A DNA stretch of 22,233 nt from the NCBI GenBank assembly GCA_036564345.1, contig DATCOZ010000159.1:1-22233 (forward strand). Reading direction: 5' to 3'. Origin of the DNA: UBA6019 sp036564345 (GTDB lineage: Bacteria > Chloroflexota > Dormibacteria > Dormibacterales > Dormibacteraceae). A program made the translations under genes and the position numbers. Of this stretch, positions 16,509 through 22,233 are shown piece after piece (position 1 is the first letter of the stretch; each line of letters begins with the position of its first letter). A model generated the notes under the pieces. That model was not told where the DNA came from, made no database searches, and was given only the letters and a program-made list of their open reading frames with translations.

Positions 16509-16514
16509 TATTGT
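16509..16514 (+). promoter_or_regulatory. Candidate -10 (TATTGT) for the LLM gene at 16523
   Basis: TATTGT ends 8 nt before the ATG at 16523, in the 57-bp gap shared with the divergent PPOX gene. Confidence 0.48.
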
Positions 16515-16522
16515 TTCGGGGA

Positions 16523-17491
16523 ATGGCGAGCGACCACGCGAGGCGGCTGGAGCTCGGCCTCATCCTGCCGACCTGGACCACGGGGCCGATGCGCTGGCAG
16601 GTGGTCCTGGACATCGCGAAGGAGGCCGAGGCGGCCGGGTTTGACGCCCTCTGGGTGAGCGACCACGTCCTGCTGCCGAGCACCAACGCCGAGCTCAAGA
16701 AGCGGGCCGGGGCCACGGTGGATCCTGACGCCGTCGCGGAGCCCGAGGGGTACATGGAGGCGTTCAGCGTTCTCGCTGCCCTTGCGCCCTCGATCCCCCG
16801 CCTGCAGCTCGGCACGCTGGTTGCCTGCTCCGGCTACCGGAACCCGTTCCTGCTGGCCAAGATCGCGGATACGGTCGACGCCGTCAGCGACGGGAGGCTC
16901 GTGCTCGGCCTGGGTGCGGGCGATTCGGTCGGTGAGCACGAGACGATGGGACTCCCCACGGACTCGCCGGTAAGCCGTTTCGAGGAGGCGCTCCAGATCC
17001 TGCGCACCCTGCTCCGAGACGGCCATATCGATCACAGCGGGCGTTTCTACACCTTGCGCGATGCCCTGCTTCTACCCCGCGGGCCCCGGCCGGAAGGGCC
17101 GCCGATCCTGATCGGAACCCTCAACCCGCGACCACGCATGCGACGCCTCGTGGCCCAGTACGCGGACGTGTGGAACGGCTGGCTCGGCTACACCGACGCG
17201 TCGGCTGAGGCGGCGAAGGTCCAATCCGACCAGGTCCTCGAGGCGTGCACCGAGCACGGTCGGGACGTCGGGAGCCTGGTCCGAACGACGGCGGTGCGGG
17301 TCAACGTCCCCGGTTCGGGGTACCGGCCGGCGCCCAACGAGCGGCCCCTCTCGGGCTCGCCCGAGGAGATGGCTGAGGTGCTCCGCGGGCACGCCGCGCT
17401 CGGGATCGCGCAGGTCCAGGTGGCGCTGACGATGGGCGGCAGGGAAGGCGTACGGGCGTTCGCTCCGGTCATCCGCAGCCTGCGCGATTGA
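16523..17491 (+). CDS. LLM-class F420-dependent oxidoreductase
   Basis: A 322-residue luciferase-like protein with LELGLILPTWTTGPMRW, AAGFDALWVSDHVLLP, RLQLGTLVACSGYRNPFLLAKIADTVDAVSDGRLVLGLGAGD and PPILIGTLNPRPRMRRLVAQYADVWNGW. This order and the GLGAGD motif fit the F420-dependent branch. The ATG at 16523 is used; the in-frame extension upstream overlaps the divergent PPOX gene and carries no conserved sequence. The gene is followed by a hairpin (17494-17514) and then by the substrate-binding protein, suggesting it ends its own transcript. It is a different subfamily from the LLM protein at 11985. Confidence 0.9.
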   Translation: MASDHARRLELGLILPTWTTGPMRWQVVLDIAKEAEAAGFDALWVSDHVLLPSTNAELKKRAGATVDPDAVAEPEGYMEAFSVLAALAPSIPRLQLGTLVACSGYRNPFLLAKIADTVDAVSDGRLVLGLGAGDSVGEHETMGLPTDSPVSRFEEALQILRTLLRDGHIDHSGRFYTLRDALLLPRGPRPEGPPILIGTLNPRPRMRRLVAQYADVWNGWLGYTDASAEAAKVQSDQVLEACTEHGRDVGSLVRTTAVRVNVPGSGYRPAPNERPLSGSPEEMAEVLRGHAALGIAQVQVALTMGGREGVRAFAPVIRSLRD

Positions 17492-17493
17492 AT

Positions 17494-17514
17494 CCCGCCG
17501 GCCTCTCGGGCGGG
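17494..17514 (+). terminator. Hairpin after the LLM gene
   Basis: CCCGCC (17494-17499) pairs with GGCGGG (17509-17514) around a 9-nt loop, starting 2 nt after the stop codon. There is no U-tract: the sequence goes straight into TTGACA. Confidence 0.45.
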
Positions 17515-17543
17515 TTGACAGGCGAATTGGAACGGATCGATGA
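17515..17543 (+). promoter_or_regulatory. Candidate promoter for the binding-protein gene
   Basis: A perfect TTGACA (17515-17520) followed after 17 nt by CGATGA (or GATGAT after 18 nt). The start codon is about 64 nt downstream. The -35 is the best in the window; the -10 is weak. Confidence 0.45.
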
Positions 17544-17606
17544 TGAGCGCCTCCAACTCGCGTCGGGTTGGCGCACTGAGTTCAGGTGTATAGGAGGGGA
17601 CGCGAA

Positions 17607-18776
17607 GTGGTTCTGAGTAAGTTTGGAGTGGCCGCCCTGGTAGCCGCCCTCGCGGTCACCGCCTGCGGCGCGAGCTCCTCGACGGGCGCGGGCGGCAAGA
17701 TCAAGATCGGCGTAACCGGGCCGTTCTCCGGCAACTATGCCGCGCCCGGCATCGACATCCTGAATGCCGCCAAAGTCATGGCGACCACGCTCAACAAGTC
17801 GGGCGGCATCAACGGTCAGCAGATCGAGATCGTCTCCGGGGACGACCAGTGCGATGCCCAGGTCGGCGTGCAGGCTGCCGAAAGCCTGCTCTCACAAAAG
17901 GTCGTGGCCCTCGTTGGCGGGTACTGCTCGGGCGCGTCCATCCCCGAGAGCGATGTGCTCCGCAAGCAGGGCAACATCCCCTTCATCACGGTTGCGTCCA
18001 GCAACCCGAAGTTCACCGAGCAGGGCTACAACAACGTCTTCCGGGTAATCCTTCGTGACGACTTCGCCGGCACGGTCGACGCGGACTTCATGAACGCCGT
18101 CCTCAAGTCCAAGAAGATCGCGATCATGCACGACAACTCGACCTACGCGAAGGCCCTCGCCGAATTCGGCCGCACCGAGGCCATGAAGAACGGCGCCACC
18201 GTCACCTACTTCGACGCCATCACCCCGGGCCAGAAGGACTACACCTCGGCGCTGACACGCGTCGCCAGCACGAACCCGGACACCTTCTATTTCACCGGCT
18301 ACTACCCGGAGGCCGGCGCCCTGGTCAAGGAGTACAAGGACCTCGGGCTTGACTCCAAGTTCAAGTTCATGGTCGGCAGCGGTGAGTACGACCCCGCCTA
18401 TGTCACGGCCGGCGGGCCGGCCGCCGACGGCACCACCGTCACCTTCCCCGTCGGCCCCGACACGGCGACCGGCACGGAGTTCAGCAGCTTCAAGGCCGCT
18501 TACAAAGCCGCGACCGGTGCCGACATGGCGACCTACGCCATCTACGAGCACGACGCGATCATGATGCTCAAGCTCGCGATCGAGAAGGCCAACTCGAACA
18601 AGGCCGCCGACATCGACAAGGCCCTGCACCAGGTGTCCTACGGCGGCATCACCGGCAGCGTCAAATTCGACACCAAGGGCGATCGCTCGCAGTTCGCGAT
18701 GGTCGGGTTCAAGATCGTCGGTGGAAAGTTCACCCCGACCTGGAAGCAAACGGGAAGCAACTGGGTCTCTTACTGA
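17607..18776 (+). CDS. LivK-like ABC transporter substrate-binding lipoprotein
   Basis: A 389-residue periplasmic-binding-fold protein (type 1). It starts with a signal peptide (about residues 1-19) and lipobox VTAC with Cys20 as the lipidation site. The mature part begins IKIGVTGPFSGNYAAPG and contains GGINGQQIEIVSGDDQCDAQ and VALVGGYCSG; the two cysteines could form the LivJ/LivK-type disulfide. GTG at 17607 is chosen because AGGAGGGGA sits 6 nt before it; an upstream GTG would break the signal peptide pattern. It most likely delivers solute to the LivH/LivMG/LivF importer 12 kb upstream, which lacks a binding protein. It has its own promoter and a terminal hairpin. Confidence 0.93.
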   Translation: MVLSKFGVAALVAALAVTACGASSSTGAGGKIKIGVTGPFSGNYAAPGIDILNAAKVMATTLNKSGGINGQQIEIVSGDDQCDAQVGVQAAESLLSQKVVALVGGYCSGASIPESDVLRKQGNIPFITVASSNPKFTEQGYNNVFRVILRDDFAGTVDADFMNAVLKSKKIAIMHDNSTYAKALAEFGRTEAMKNGATVTYFDAITPGQKDYTSALTRVASTNPDTFYFTGYYPEAGALVKEYKDLGLDSKFKFMVGSGEYDPAYVTAGGPAADGTTVTFPVGPDTATGTEFSSFKAAYKAATGADMATYAIYEHDAIMMLKLAIEKANSNKAADIDKALHQVSYGGITGSVKFDTKGDRSQFAMVGFKIVGGKFTPTWKQTGSNWVSY

Positions 18777-18813
18777 CAGGCGAATCCACCAGTCGCACCG
18801 GCGACCGGAAGCG

Positions 18814-18840
18814 TTAGGGCCGCCCGCTGGGCGGCCCTAA
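18814..18840. terminator. Perfect 12-bp stem hairpin after the binding-protein gene
   Basis: TTAGGGCCGCCC and GGGCGGCCCTAA form a perfect 12-bp stem with a 3-nt loop, 37 nt after the stop codon. The U-tract is absent on the plus strand, but A/T at the stem base on both sides would suit termination in either direction. It ends 3 nt before the earliest possible MFS start. Confidence 0.75.
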
Positions 18841-18879
18841 TCAGTGTTAGTCGAGCGCGCGGTGGCGGGTTCCCCCCGG

Positions 18880-20025
18880 ATGCGATCCTGGCAGCTCGCT
18901 CTCCTGCTGGTGACGACCGGGCTCGGCCTGACGTCGCTCAACCTGGCGCTGCCGGTGCTGCCGCTGGTGGTTACGCGCGCCACCCACGAGGCGTCCATCG
19001 CCGGCATCGTCACCGCGGTCGTGGCAGCCGGCACGGTCGCCCTCGAGCTGCAAACCTCGCGGCTGCTTCGCCGAGCCCGACCGACCACCTTCCTGCCGGC
19101 CGCGATCGCCCTGCAGATGGTCGCGATGGCCGGCTTCGCGCTGAACCCGCCGCTGCCGGCGATGCTGATCCTCGGCGGTCTGACCGGCGCCGGCTTCGGC
19201 GCCGTTGCCACGGTGACGGTGAACATGGTCAGCGGCCTGGCGCCGCCAGGGCGGCAGGGCGAGGCGATCGGGTACTACGGCCTCGCCGTGTCCACCCCGG
19301 CCATAATCGCGCCGCCGGTGGCGCTGGTCGTGCTGAGCGCCCAGGGGCCATCCGCCGTCTTTCTGATCGGCGCCGGCTGCTGCCTGGCCGGCGTTCTGCT
19401 GGCCACCCGGCTCACCCCCGCTGCGGCAGCGGCGGCCGCACCGGTGGGCGGTACGCTGGCGACGCTCGGCCGGTGGCCGGTCCTGCTCATGTGGCTCTCG
19501 TTCGTGTGCGTCACGGTGACCTATGGGGCCACCGTGAGCTTCACCCCCTTCCTGCTGGGCACGTCCGGGCTCGGATCGGCGCCCGTCTTCCTGCTCGTCT
19601 TCGGAATCACCCGCGCGACCTCGCGAGTGCTCTCCGGGCACCTGGTCGATCGCCTTGGCGATCGCCGCCTGGCGCTGCCCGGACTGATCGTCGGCGCGCT
19701 CGCGCTGACCCTGCTTCCCGCTCACTCTGCCCCGCTCACGATCGCCTCGGCCGCGGTCTACGGTGGGGCGTTCGGTGCCGTGCAGACGGCGGCCTTCTTC
19801 GGGATGCTCCGATCCGCCGGCCCAGGTCGGAGCCAACACATCAGCGGCATCTGGAACATGGCCGTCGACGTCGGCTTCGGCGCCGGCGCGCTGCTCCTAG
19901 CGCCGCTGGCGGCCAGCGTCGGCTACGCGGGGATGTTCTGGACGCTGCCGGTGCTTTTCGCGCTCGGCCTTGCGGTGCGGATCGCCGCCGAGCGCTCGCT
20001 CGCGCCAGGCTCCCCGCGCGGCTGA
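18880..20025 (+). CDS. MFS transporter
   Basis: About 381 residues with repeated hydrophobic segments typical of a 12-helix major facilitator protein (SWQLALLLVTTGLGLTSLNLALPVLPL at the N-terminus; GHLVDRLGDRRLALPGLIVGALALTLLPAHSAP in the second half carries the MFS loop motif DRLGDRR). The substrate is unknown; drug or metabolite efflux are common for this type. ATG at 18880 is used; in-frame GTGs at 18844 and 18859-18861 would add 12 or 7 residues, and none has a convincing Shine-Dalgarno. It directly precedes the ectoine synthase gene, so a role in compatible-solute movement is a possibility, not shown. Confidence 0.88.
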   Translation: MRSWQLALLLVTTGLGLTSLNLALPVLPLVVTRATHEASIAGIVTAVVAAGTVALELQTSRLLRRARPTTFLPAAIALQMVAMAGFALNPPLPAMLILGGLTGAGFGAVATVTVNMVSGLAPPGRQGEAIGYYGLAVSTPAIIAPPVALVVLSAQGPSAVFLIGAGCCLAGVLLATRLTPAAAAAAAPVGGTLATLGRWPVLLMWLSFVCVTVTYGATVSFTPFLLGTSGLGSAPVFLLVFGITRATSRVLSGHLVDRLGDRRLALPGLIVGALALTLLPAHSAPLTIASAAVYGGAFGAVQTAAFFGMLRSAGPGRSQHISGIWNMAVDVGFGAGALLLAPLAASVGYAGMFWTLPVLFALGLAVRIAAERSLAPGSPRG

Positions 20026-20054
20026 CAGGGCCGGGCGGCGCTTCCCGCGCCGCT

Positions 20055-20060
20055 TACTGT
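20055..20060 (+). promoter_or_regulatory. Candidate -10 (TACTGT) for ectC
   Basis: TACTGT ends 8 nt before the GTG start at 20069. No Shine-Dalgarno is present, in keeping with a leaderless start. Confidence 0.45.
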
Positions 20061-20068
20061 TATCTCCC

Positions 20069-20443
20069 GTGATCATCAGGACCATCGAGGAGATCGTCGG
20101 AACGGAACGGGATGTGTCGGGCGAGGGCTGGCGCAGCCGGCGCCTGCTCCGCCGCGACGACGGGATGAACTTCTCTTTCCACTGGACCGAAGTGAGGGCG
20201 GGCACCGAGCTCGACCTGCAGTACCAGGCCCACCTCGAGGGCAACCTCTGCGTGGGCGGCGAGGGCGAGGTCGTCGACCTGGCGACGCAGGCAGTGCATC
20301 AGCTCCGACCCGGCGTGATGTACGCGCTCGACAAGAACGACCACCATCTCGTCCGTGCGAAAACCGACCTCACACTGGTCTGCGTGTTCTGGCCCGCCCT
20401 GGCCGGGGCTGAGAAGCACAACGCCTCGGGCGGGTACGAGTGA
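20069..20443 (+). CDS. ectC: L-ectoine synthase (EctC), stand-alone
   Basis: A 124-residue cupin matching EctC in length and order: MNFSFHWTEVRAGTELDLQYQAHLEGNLCVGGEGEV, RPGVMYALDKNDHHLVRA, LTLVCVFWPALAG. Positions known to matter in characterised EctC line up without shift: iron ligands Glu57, Tyr85 and His93, and substrate-site Trp21, Ser23, Arg25, Thr40, Tyr52, Phe107, Glu115 and His117. EctC closes N-gamma-acetyl-diaminobutyrate to ectoine, a compatible solute. No ectA, ectB, ectD or ectoine catabolic gene is present in the window. GTG at 20069 is chosen because conserved sequence starts there. It may be a true orphan or a homologue with a changed substrate. Confidence 0.88.
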   Translation: MIIRTIEEIVGTERDVSGEGWRSRRLLRRDDGMNFSFHWTEVRAGTELDLQYQAHLEGNLCVGGEGEVVDLATQAVHQLRPGVMYALDKNDHHLVRAKTDLTLVCVFWPALAGAEKHNASGGYE

Positions 20444-20500
20444 AACGCGGCGAAATGAAGTCCCTGCGCCAACCTTGGTCGGCCGACCGGCACGCGCTTC

Positions 20501-21313
20501 CTAGACCGCGACCCCACCCACAAGGCGGCCAACACCGGCGGTGATCGCCATGGCGAGCCCGCCGCCAATGCCAACCCGGAGCGCTGCACGCAGCATTGGC
20601 GCGCCTCCTGCCCGCGCACCGGCAACTCCAAGGCCCACCAGCGCCAAGAGAGCGCTCACGACCACCGCCGCCGTGCGAGCCGAGGTGGGGAAGAGCAGCA
20701 AGGCGACAATCGGAAGCGCTGCGCCGGCCGTGAAGCTGACCGCCGAATAGAGCGCCGCTTGGACGGGACGAGCCAGGATGACGGCAAAGCCAAGCTCATC
20801 ACGGGCATGGGCGCCAAGCGCATCGGAAGCCGTGAGCGCCGCGGCGACCTTGCCGGCCAGCTCGGCGGAAAGCCCCCGGCTCACATATATCGCGGCCAAT
20901 TCCTGCTTCTCTCGCTCTGGCTCCGCCAGGAGCTCTCCCCGCTCCTGGTCGAGATCGGCTCGCTCGGTGTCCCTCTGCGAGCTGACGGATACGTATTCCC
21001 CGGCGGCCATCGCCATGGCTCCGGCGACAGACGCCGCCACGGCGGCCGTGAGCACCAGGTTCGTCGAGGCTCCGGATGCGATCACGCCGATCGCGACGCT
21101 GGCGACCGAAACGATCCCGTCGTTGGCCCCGAGCACAGCGGCTCGGAGCCATCCCGCCCTCTGGCCCCGGTGGCGGACTTTGGCGGCTGCGTCCCCTGTG
21201 CGCAAGGTCTCCGCAACCAATCTCGTGCGGCCCAAGATGGGCACGTGGTCGGTGCGGACAGGCGACACGCCCCCTGCGACCGGGCGATCGGGCGACATCT
21301 CGGTGCGACCCAT
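20501..21313 (-). CDS. VIT1/CCC1-family iron/manganese transporter
   Basis: A 270-residue membrane protein. LRAAVLGANDGIVSVASVAIGV is the family's first helix and AGAMAMAAGEYVSVSSQRDTERADL the second helix with its conserved end. An acidic stretch (about QERGELLAEPEREKQELAAIY) is the cytosolic metal-binding region. Three more hydrophobic helices follow near the C-terminus. It exports or stores Fe2+/Mn2+ by proton exchange. Start choice: ATG at 21313 lies 10 nt after a TATACG box; a TTG (21322) or ATG (21298) are alternatives. It converges with ectC, leaving 57 bp that hold a perfect palindrome GGTCGGCCGACC. Confidence 0.9.
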   Translation of the reverse strand: MGRTEMSPDRPVAGGVSPVRTDHVPILGRTRLVAETLRTGDAAAKVRHRGQRAGWLRAAVLGANDGIVSVASVAIGVIASGASTNLVLTAAVAASVAGAMAMAAGEYVSVSSQRDTERADLDQERGELLAEPEREKQELAAIYVSRGLSAELAGKVAAALTASDALGAHARDELGFAVILARPVQAALYSAVSFTAGAALPIVALLLFPTSARTAAVVVSALLALVGLGVAGARAGGAPMLRAALRVGIGGGLAMAITAGVGRLVGGVAV

Positions 21314-21323
21314 TGGTTCCAAC

Positions 21324-21329
21324 CGTATA
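21324..21329 (-). promoter_or_regulatory. Candidate -10 (TATACG) for the VIT1-family gene
   Basis: TATACG on the minus strand, 10 nt before the ATG at 21313, with no obvious Shine-Dalgarno. Confidence 0.35.
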
Positions 21330-21358
21330 GTCGCTGGTTTGGCCGAGCATCGGCCGTC

Positions 21359-21450
21359 GGACCCGCCATTTGCGGGACCAGTCGGCGGGCCGCGGGTCCT
21401 GGGGGAGCAAGACCTGCCCTTTGTAGCCGCCCCGATTAGTCGAGTCTTGC
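21359..21450. repeat. Cluster of inverted repeats upstream of the VIT1-family gene
   Basis: Two perfect inverted repeats follow each other: GGACCCGC (21359-21366) with GCGGGTCC (21392-21399), and GCAAGAC (21407-21413) with GTCTTGC (21444-21450) around a 30-nt loop, the latter extended by GGG/CCC after mismatches. No gene was recognised between 21314 and 21535. Operator, RNA leader or chance are all possible. Confidence 0.35.
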
Positions 21451-21535
21451 CTTCCCGGCGCAGGTGGGGAGGTGGCCGCGAAGCGGCCGGAGAGGGCGTT
21501 CACCGATGGCTGCGCGCTTTTCGTCAGTTGAAGCA

Positions 21536-21863
21536 AGTGTCCTGGAACCGAAGTTCCCTGCAAATGTCTGGGCCGTCGCAAGCGACGGCCGGCCGACCCT
21601 TCGGGCTCATCCGCCAGGGACGCCGTCTGCATTCCCCACCCTCCGGGCGGGGCCCCCTAACCAAGCGGCGTCAGCTTCTCCGTACGAATTCCCCAGCCTG
21701 CGGCCGGGGCCCCCTATCCAAGTCGCTTACGGGCCCTAAGGCCCGCGCGCTCCGTTGCTCGGCCGCATTCCCCACCCTGCGGGCGGGGCCCCCTATCGAA
21801 GCTTCCTTGATCTCGACACCCCTGGCGGCGATTTTGCAATGAACCTCGGTTCGAGGACACTAG
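21536..21863. mobile_element. Long MITE-like inverted-repeat element (copy 2)
   Basis: A 328-bp relative of the element at 15893-16016. The left 84 bp match copy 1 at all but a few positions, and the right 40 bp (GGCGGCGATTTTGCAA through GGACACTAG) match its right end with two or three changes. Between them is an extra segment of about 200 bp (21620-21819), bordered by CCAGGG and CCCTGG. The right flank is CTAG and the left flank CAAG, consistent with a 4-bp target duplication carrying one change. No gene is credible inside; small open frames are interrupted and shift between repeats. This explains the gene-free stretch here. Confidence 0.72.
21631..21802 (+). repeat. Three GC-rich hairpin units inside element copy 2
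   Basis: Units begin at 21631, 21688 and 21767. Each starts ATTCCCCA and contains CGGGGCCCCCTA. Each folds as CCCC, mismatch, three pairs, TNC loop. In the middle unit the outer pair of the inner stem is G-C instead of C-G (unit positions 9 and 17), so pairing is kept. Spacing is uneven (57 and 79 nt), which argues against CRISPR. Confidence 0.7.
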
Positions 21864-22050
21864 TCGCTGATGATGTACTCGGCCCTGTGGAGGTGATGGG
21901 CGAGGGCCGCCAGCGCCTCGGCCTCGTTCCGTGCCTCGATCGCATCGATCAGCCGGACGTGCTCTTCGAGGACCTCGAAGAGGTGGCCTGGATCGCGCCG
22001 AGCCCTCATCTGCATCAGGCGGACAAAACCGCGCAGCTGGTTCACCTGGG
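21860..22050 (-). pseudogene. C-terminal fragment of a GntR/FadR-type regulator (FCD domain)
   Basis: About 62 residues, from about QVNQLRGFVRLMQMRARRD to HHLHRAEYIISD, match the end of an FCD ligand-binding domain (EEHVRLIDAIEARNEAEALAAL is the typical last helices, with the His used for metal). The DNA-binding N-terminus and first half of the domain are absent: upstream of about 22050 the frame reads Arg/Pro-rich nonsense opposite a dehydrogenase gene. Its TAG stop lies in the CTAG at the edge of the repeat element. It is either a real truncated gene or the product of a chimeric assembly junction. Confidence 0.72.
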
Positions 22051-22233
22051 GTTCGCAGGGTCGTCGACGCGGATGGCCTCGACGGTGTGCTTCCCGAGAC
22101 GGACCTGCTCGTGATCGCGGCGCCCGAGACCCCGGAGACGGCAAACCTCGTCGATCGCAGGCGGCTGGCGCTTCTTCCTCCCAACGCGGTGGTCGTGAAC
22201 GTGGGGCGCGGTTCGCTGATCGATGAGCCGGCG
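22048..22233 (+). pseudogene. 2-hydroxyacid dehydrogenase fragment, 5' end missing and 3' end cut by window
   Basis: The plus frame reads GVRRVVDADGLDGVLPETD, then LLVIAAPETPETANLVDRR and NAVVVNVGRGSLIDEPA, the NAD-binding half of D-isomer-specific 2-hydroxyacid dehydrogenases (GyaR/SerA type), including the Arg in NVGRGSLID. The N-terminal substrate domain and the GxGxxG loop that should come just before are absent; the sequence there belongs to the antisense of the GntR-type fragment. The frame continues past the window end. No start codon or ribosome site suits this fragment. Confidence 0.72.

Noticed and set aside
20477..20488. Palindrome GGTCGGCCGACC between ectC and the VIT1-family gene as a terminator
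   Set aside because: It is a perfect 12-bp palindrome with no loop and no U-tract, so it is a poor terminator; it may be chance in GC-rich DNA.
21464..21739. A 91-codon frame across element copy 2 with FPTLRAGPP-like repeats
   Set aside because: The peptide similarity follows from the DNA repeat; the third unit falls in another frame and the frame crosses the element's left end, so it is not a gene.
21631..21802. CRISPR-like array
   Set aside because: There are only three units, with uneven spacing (57 and 79 nt) and self-complementary GC-rich repeats, and no cas genes; the units lie inside an inverted-repeat element.

Overview
The window is a GC-rich (by eye roughly two-thirds G+C), gene-dense chromosomal segment. 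It has the look of a soil or sediment bacterium from the Actinomycetota, Chloroflexota or Dormibacterota range. The basis is G/C-biased third codon positions, frequent GTG starts, two luciferase-like (LLM) and two PPOX-fold proteins of the F420-using type, and many promoters of the TAnnnT kind lying 6-10 nt before start codons. The phylum cannot be fixed from this window.

Layout. (1) 1-771, minus: a DUF1989 / urea-carboxylase-associated protein running off the left edge. (2) 917-5316, plus: an SDR, then a branched-chain-amino-acid-type ABC importer (LivH, a LivM-LivG permease-ATPase fusion, LivF). (3) 5395-6206, minus: a PPOX-like protein and an EutQ-like cupin, divergent from (4) 6321-11891, plus: a Glu/Leu/Phe/Val dehydrogenase, SDR, FAD amine oxidase, class V aminotransferase and DAO-type FAD oxidoreductase, with several 1-4 nt overlaps. 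(5) 11985-12917, plus: an LLM oxidoreductase. (6) 12927-14644, minus: SDR and EamA exporter. (7) 14763-15896, plus: a second DAO-type oxidoreductase. (8) 16013-17491: divergent PPOX (minus) and LLM (plus) genes. (9) 17607-18776: the LivK-like lipoprotein, the missing binding protein for the importer, with its own promoter and hairpin. (10) 18880-20443: an MFS transporter and a stand-alone ectoine synthase (EctC). (11) 20501-21313, minus: a VIT1/CCC1-family metal transporter. (12) 21536-22233: a repeat element, then two truncated genes fused head to head (a GntR/FCD regulator and a 2-hydroxyacid dehydrogenase).

Taken together, regions 2-9 read as an uptake and oxidative deamination locus. A Liv-type importer brings in an amino acid or related amine. 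Amine oxidase, two DAO-type oxidases, an aminotransferase and an NAD(P) amino-acid dehydrogenase can remove or move amino groups, and SDRs and F420/FMN enzymes can process the carbon skeleton. The substrate is not identifiable from sequence.

The most unusual content is a pair of related terminal-inverted-repeat elements (15893-16016, 124 bp; 21536-21863, 328 bp), apparently inserted at CTAG. In three of four cases the CTAG at the element edge supplies the TAG stop codon of the adjoining gene. At the first copy the inferred duplication restores the stops of both convergent genes. The longer copy carries three hairpin units with a compensatory C-G to G-C swap in the stem. Also notable are the orphan EctC with its full set of metal-ligand positions, and six start codons that look leaderless.
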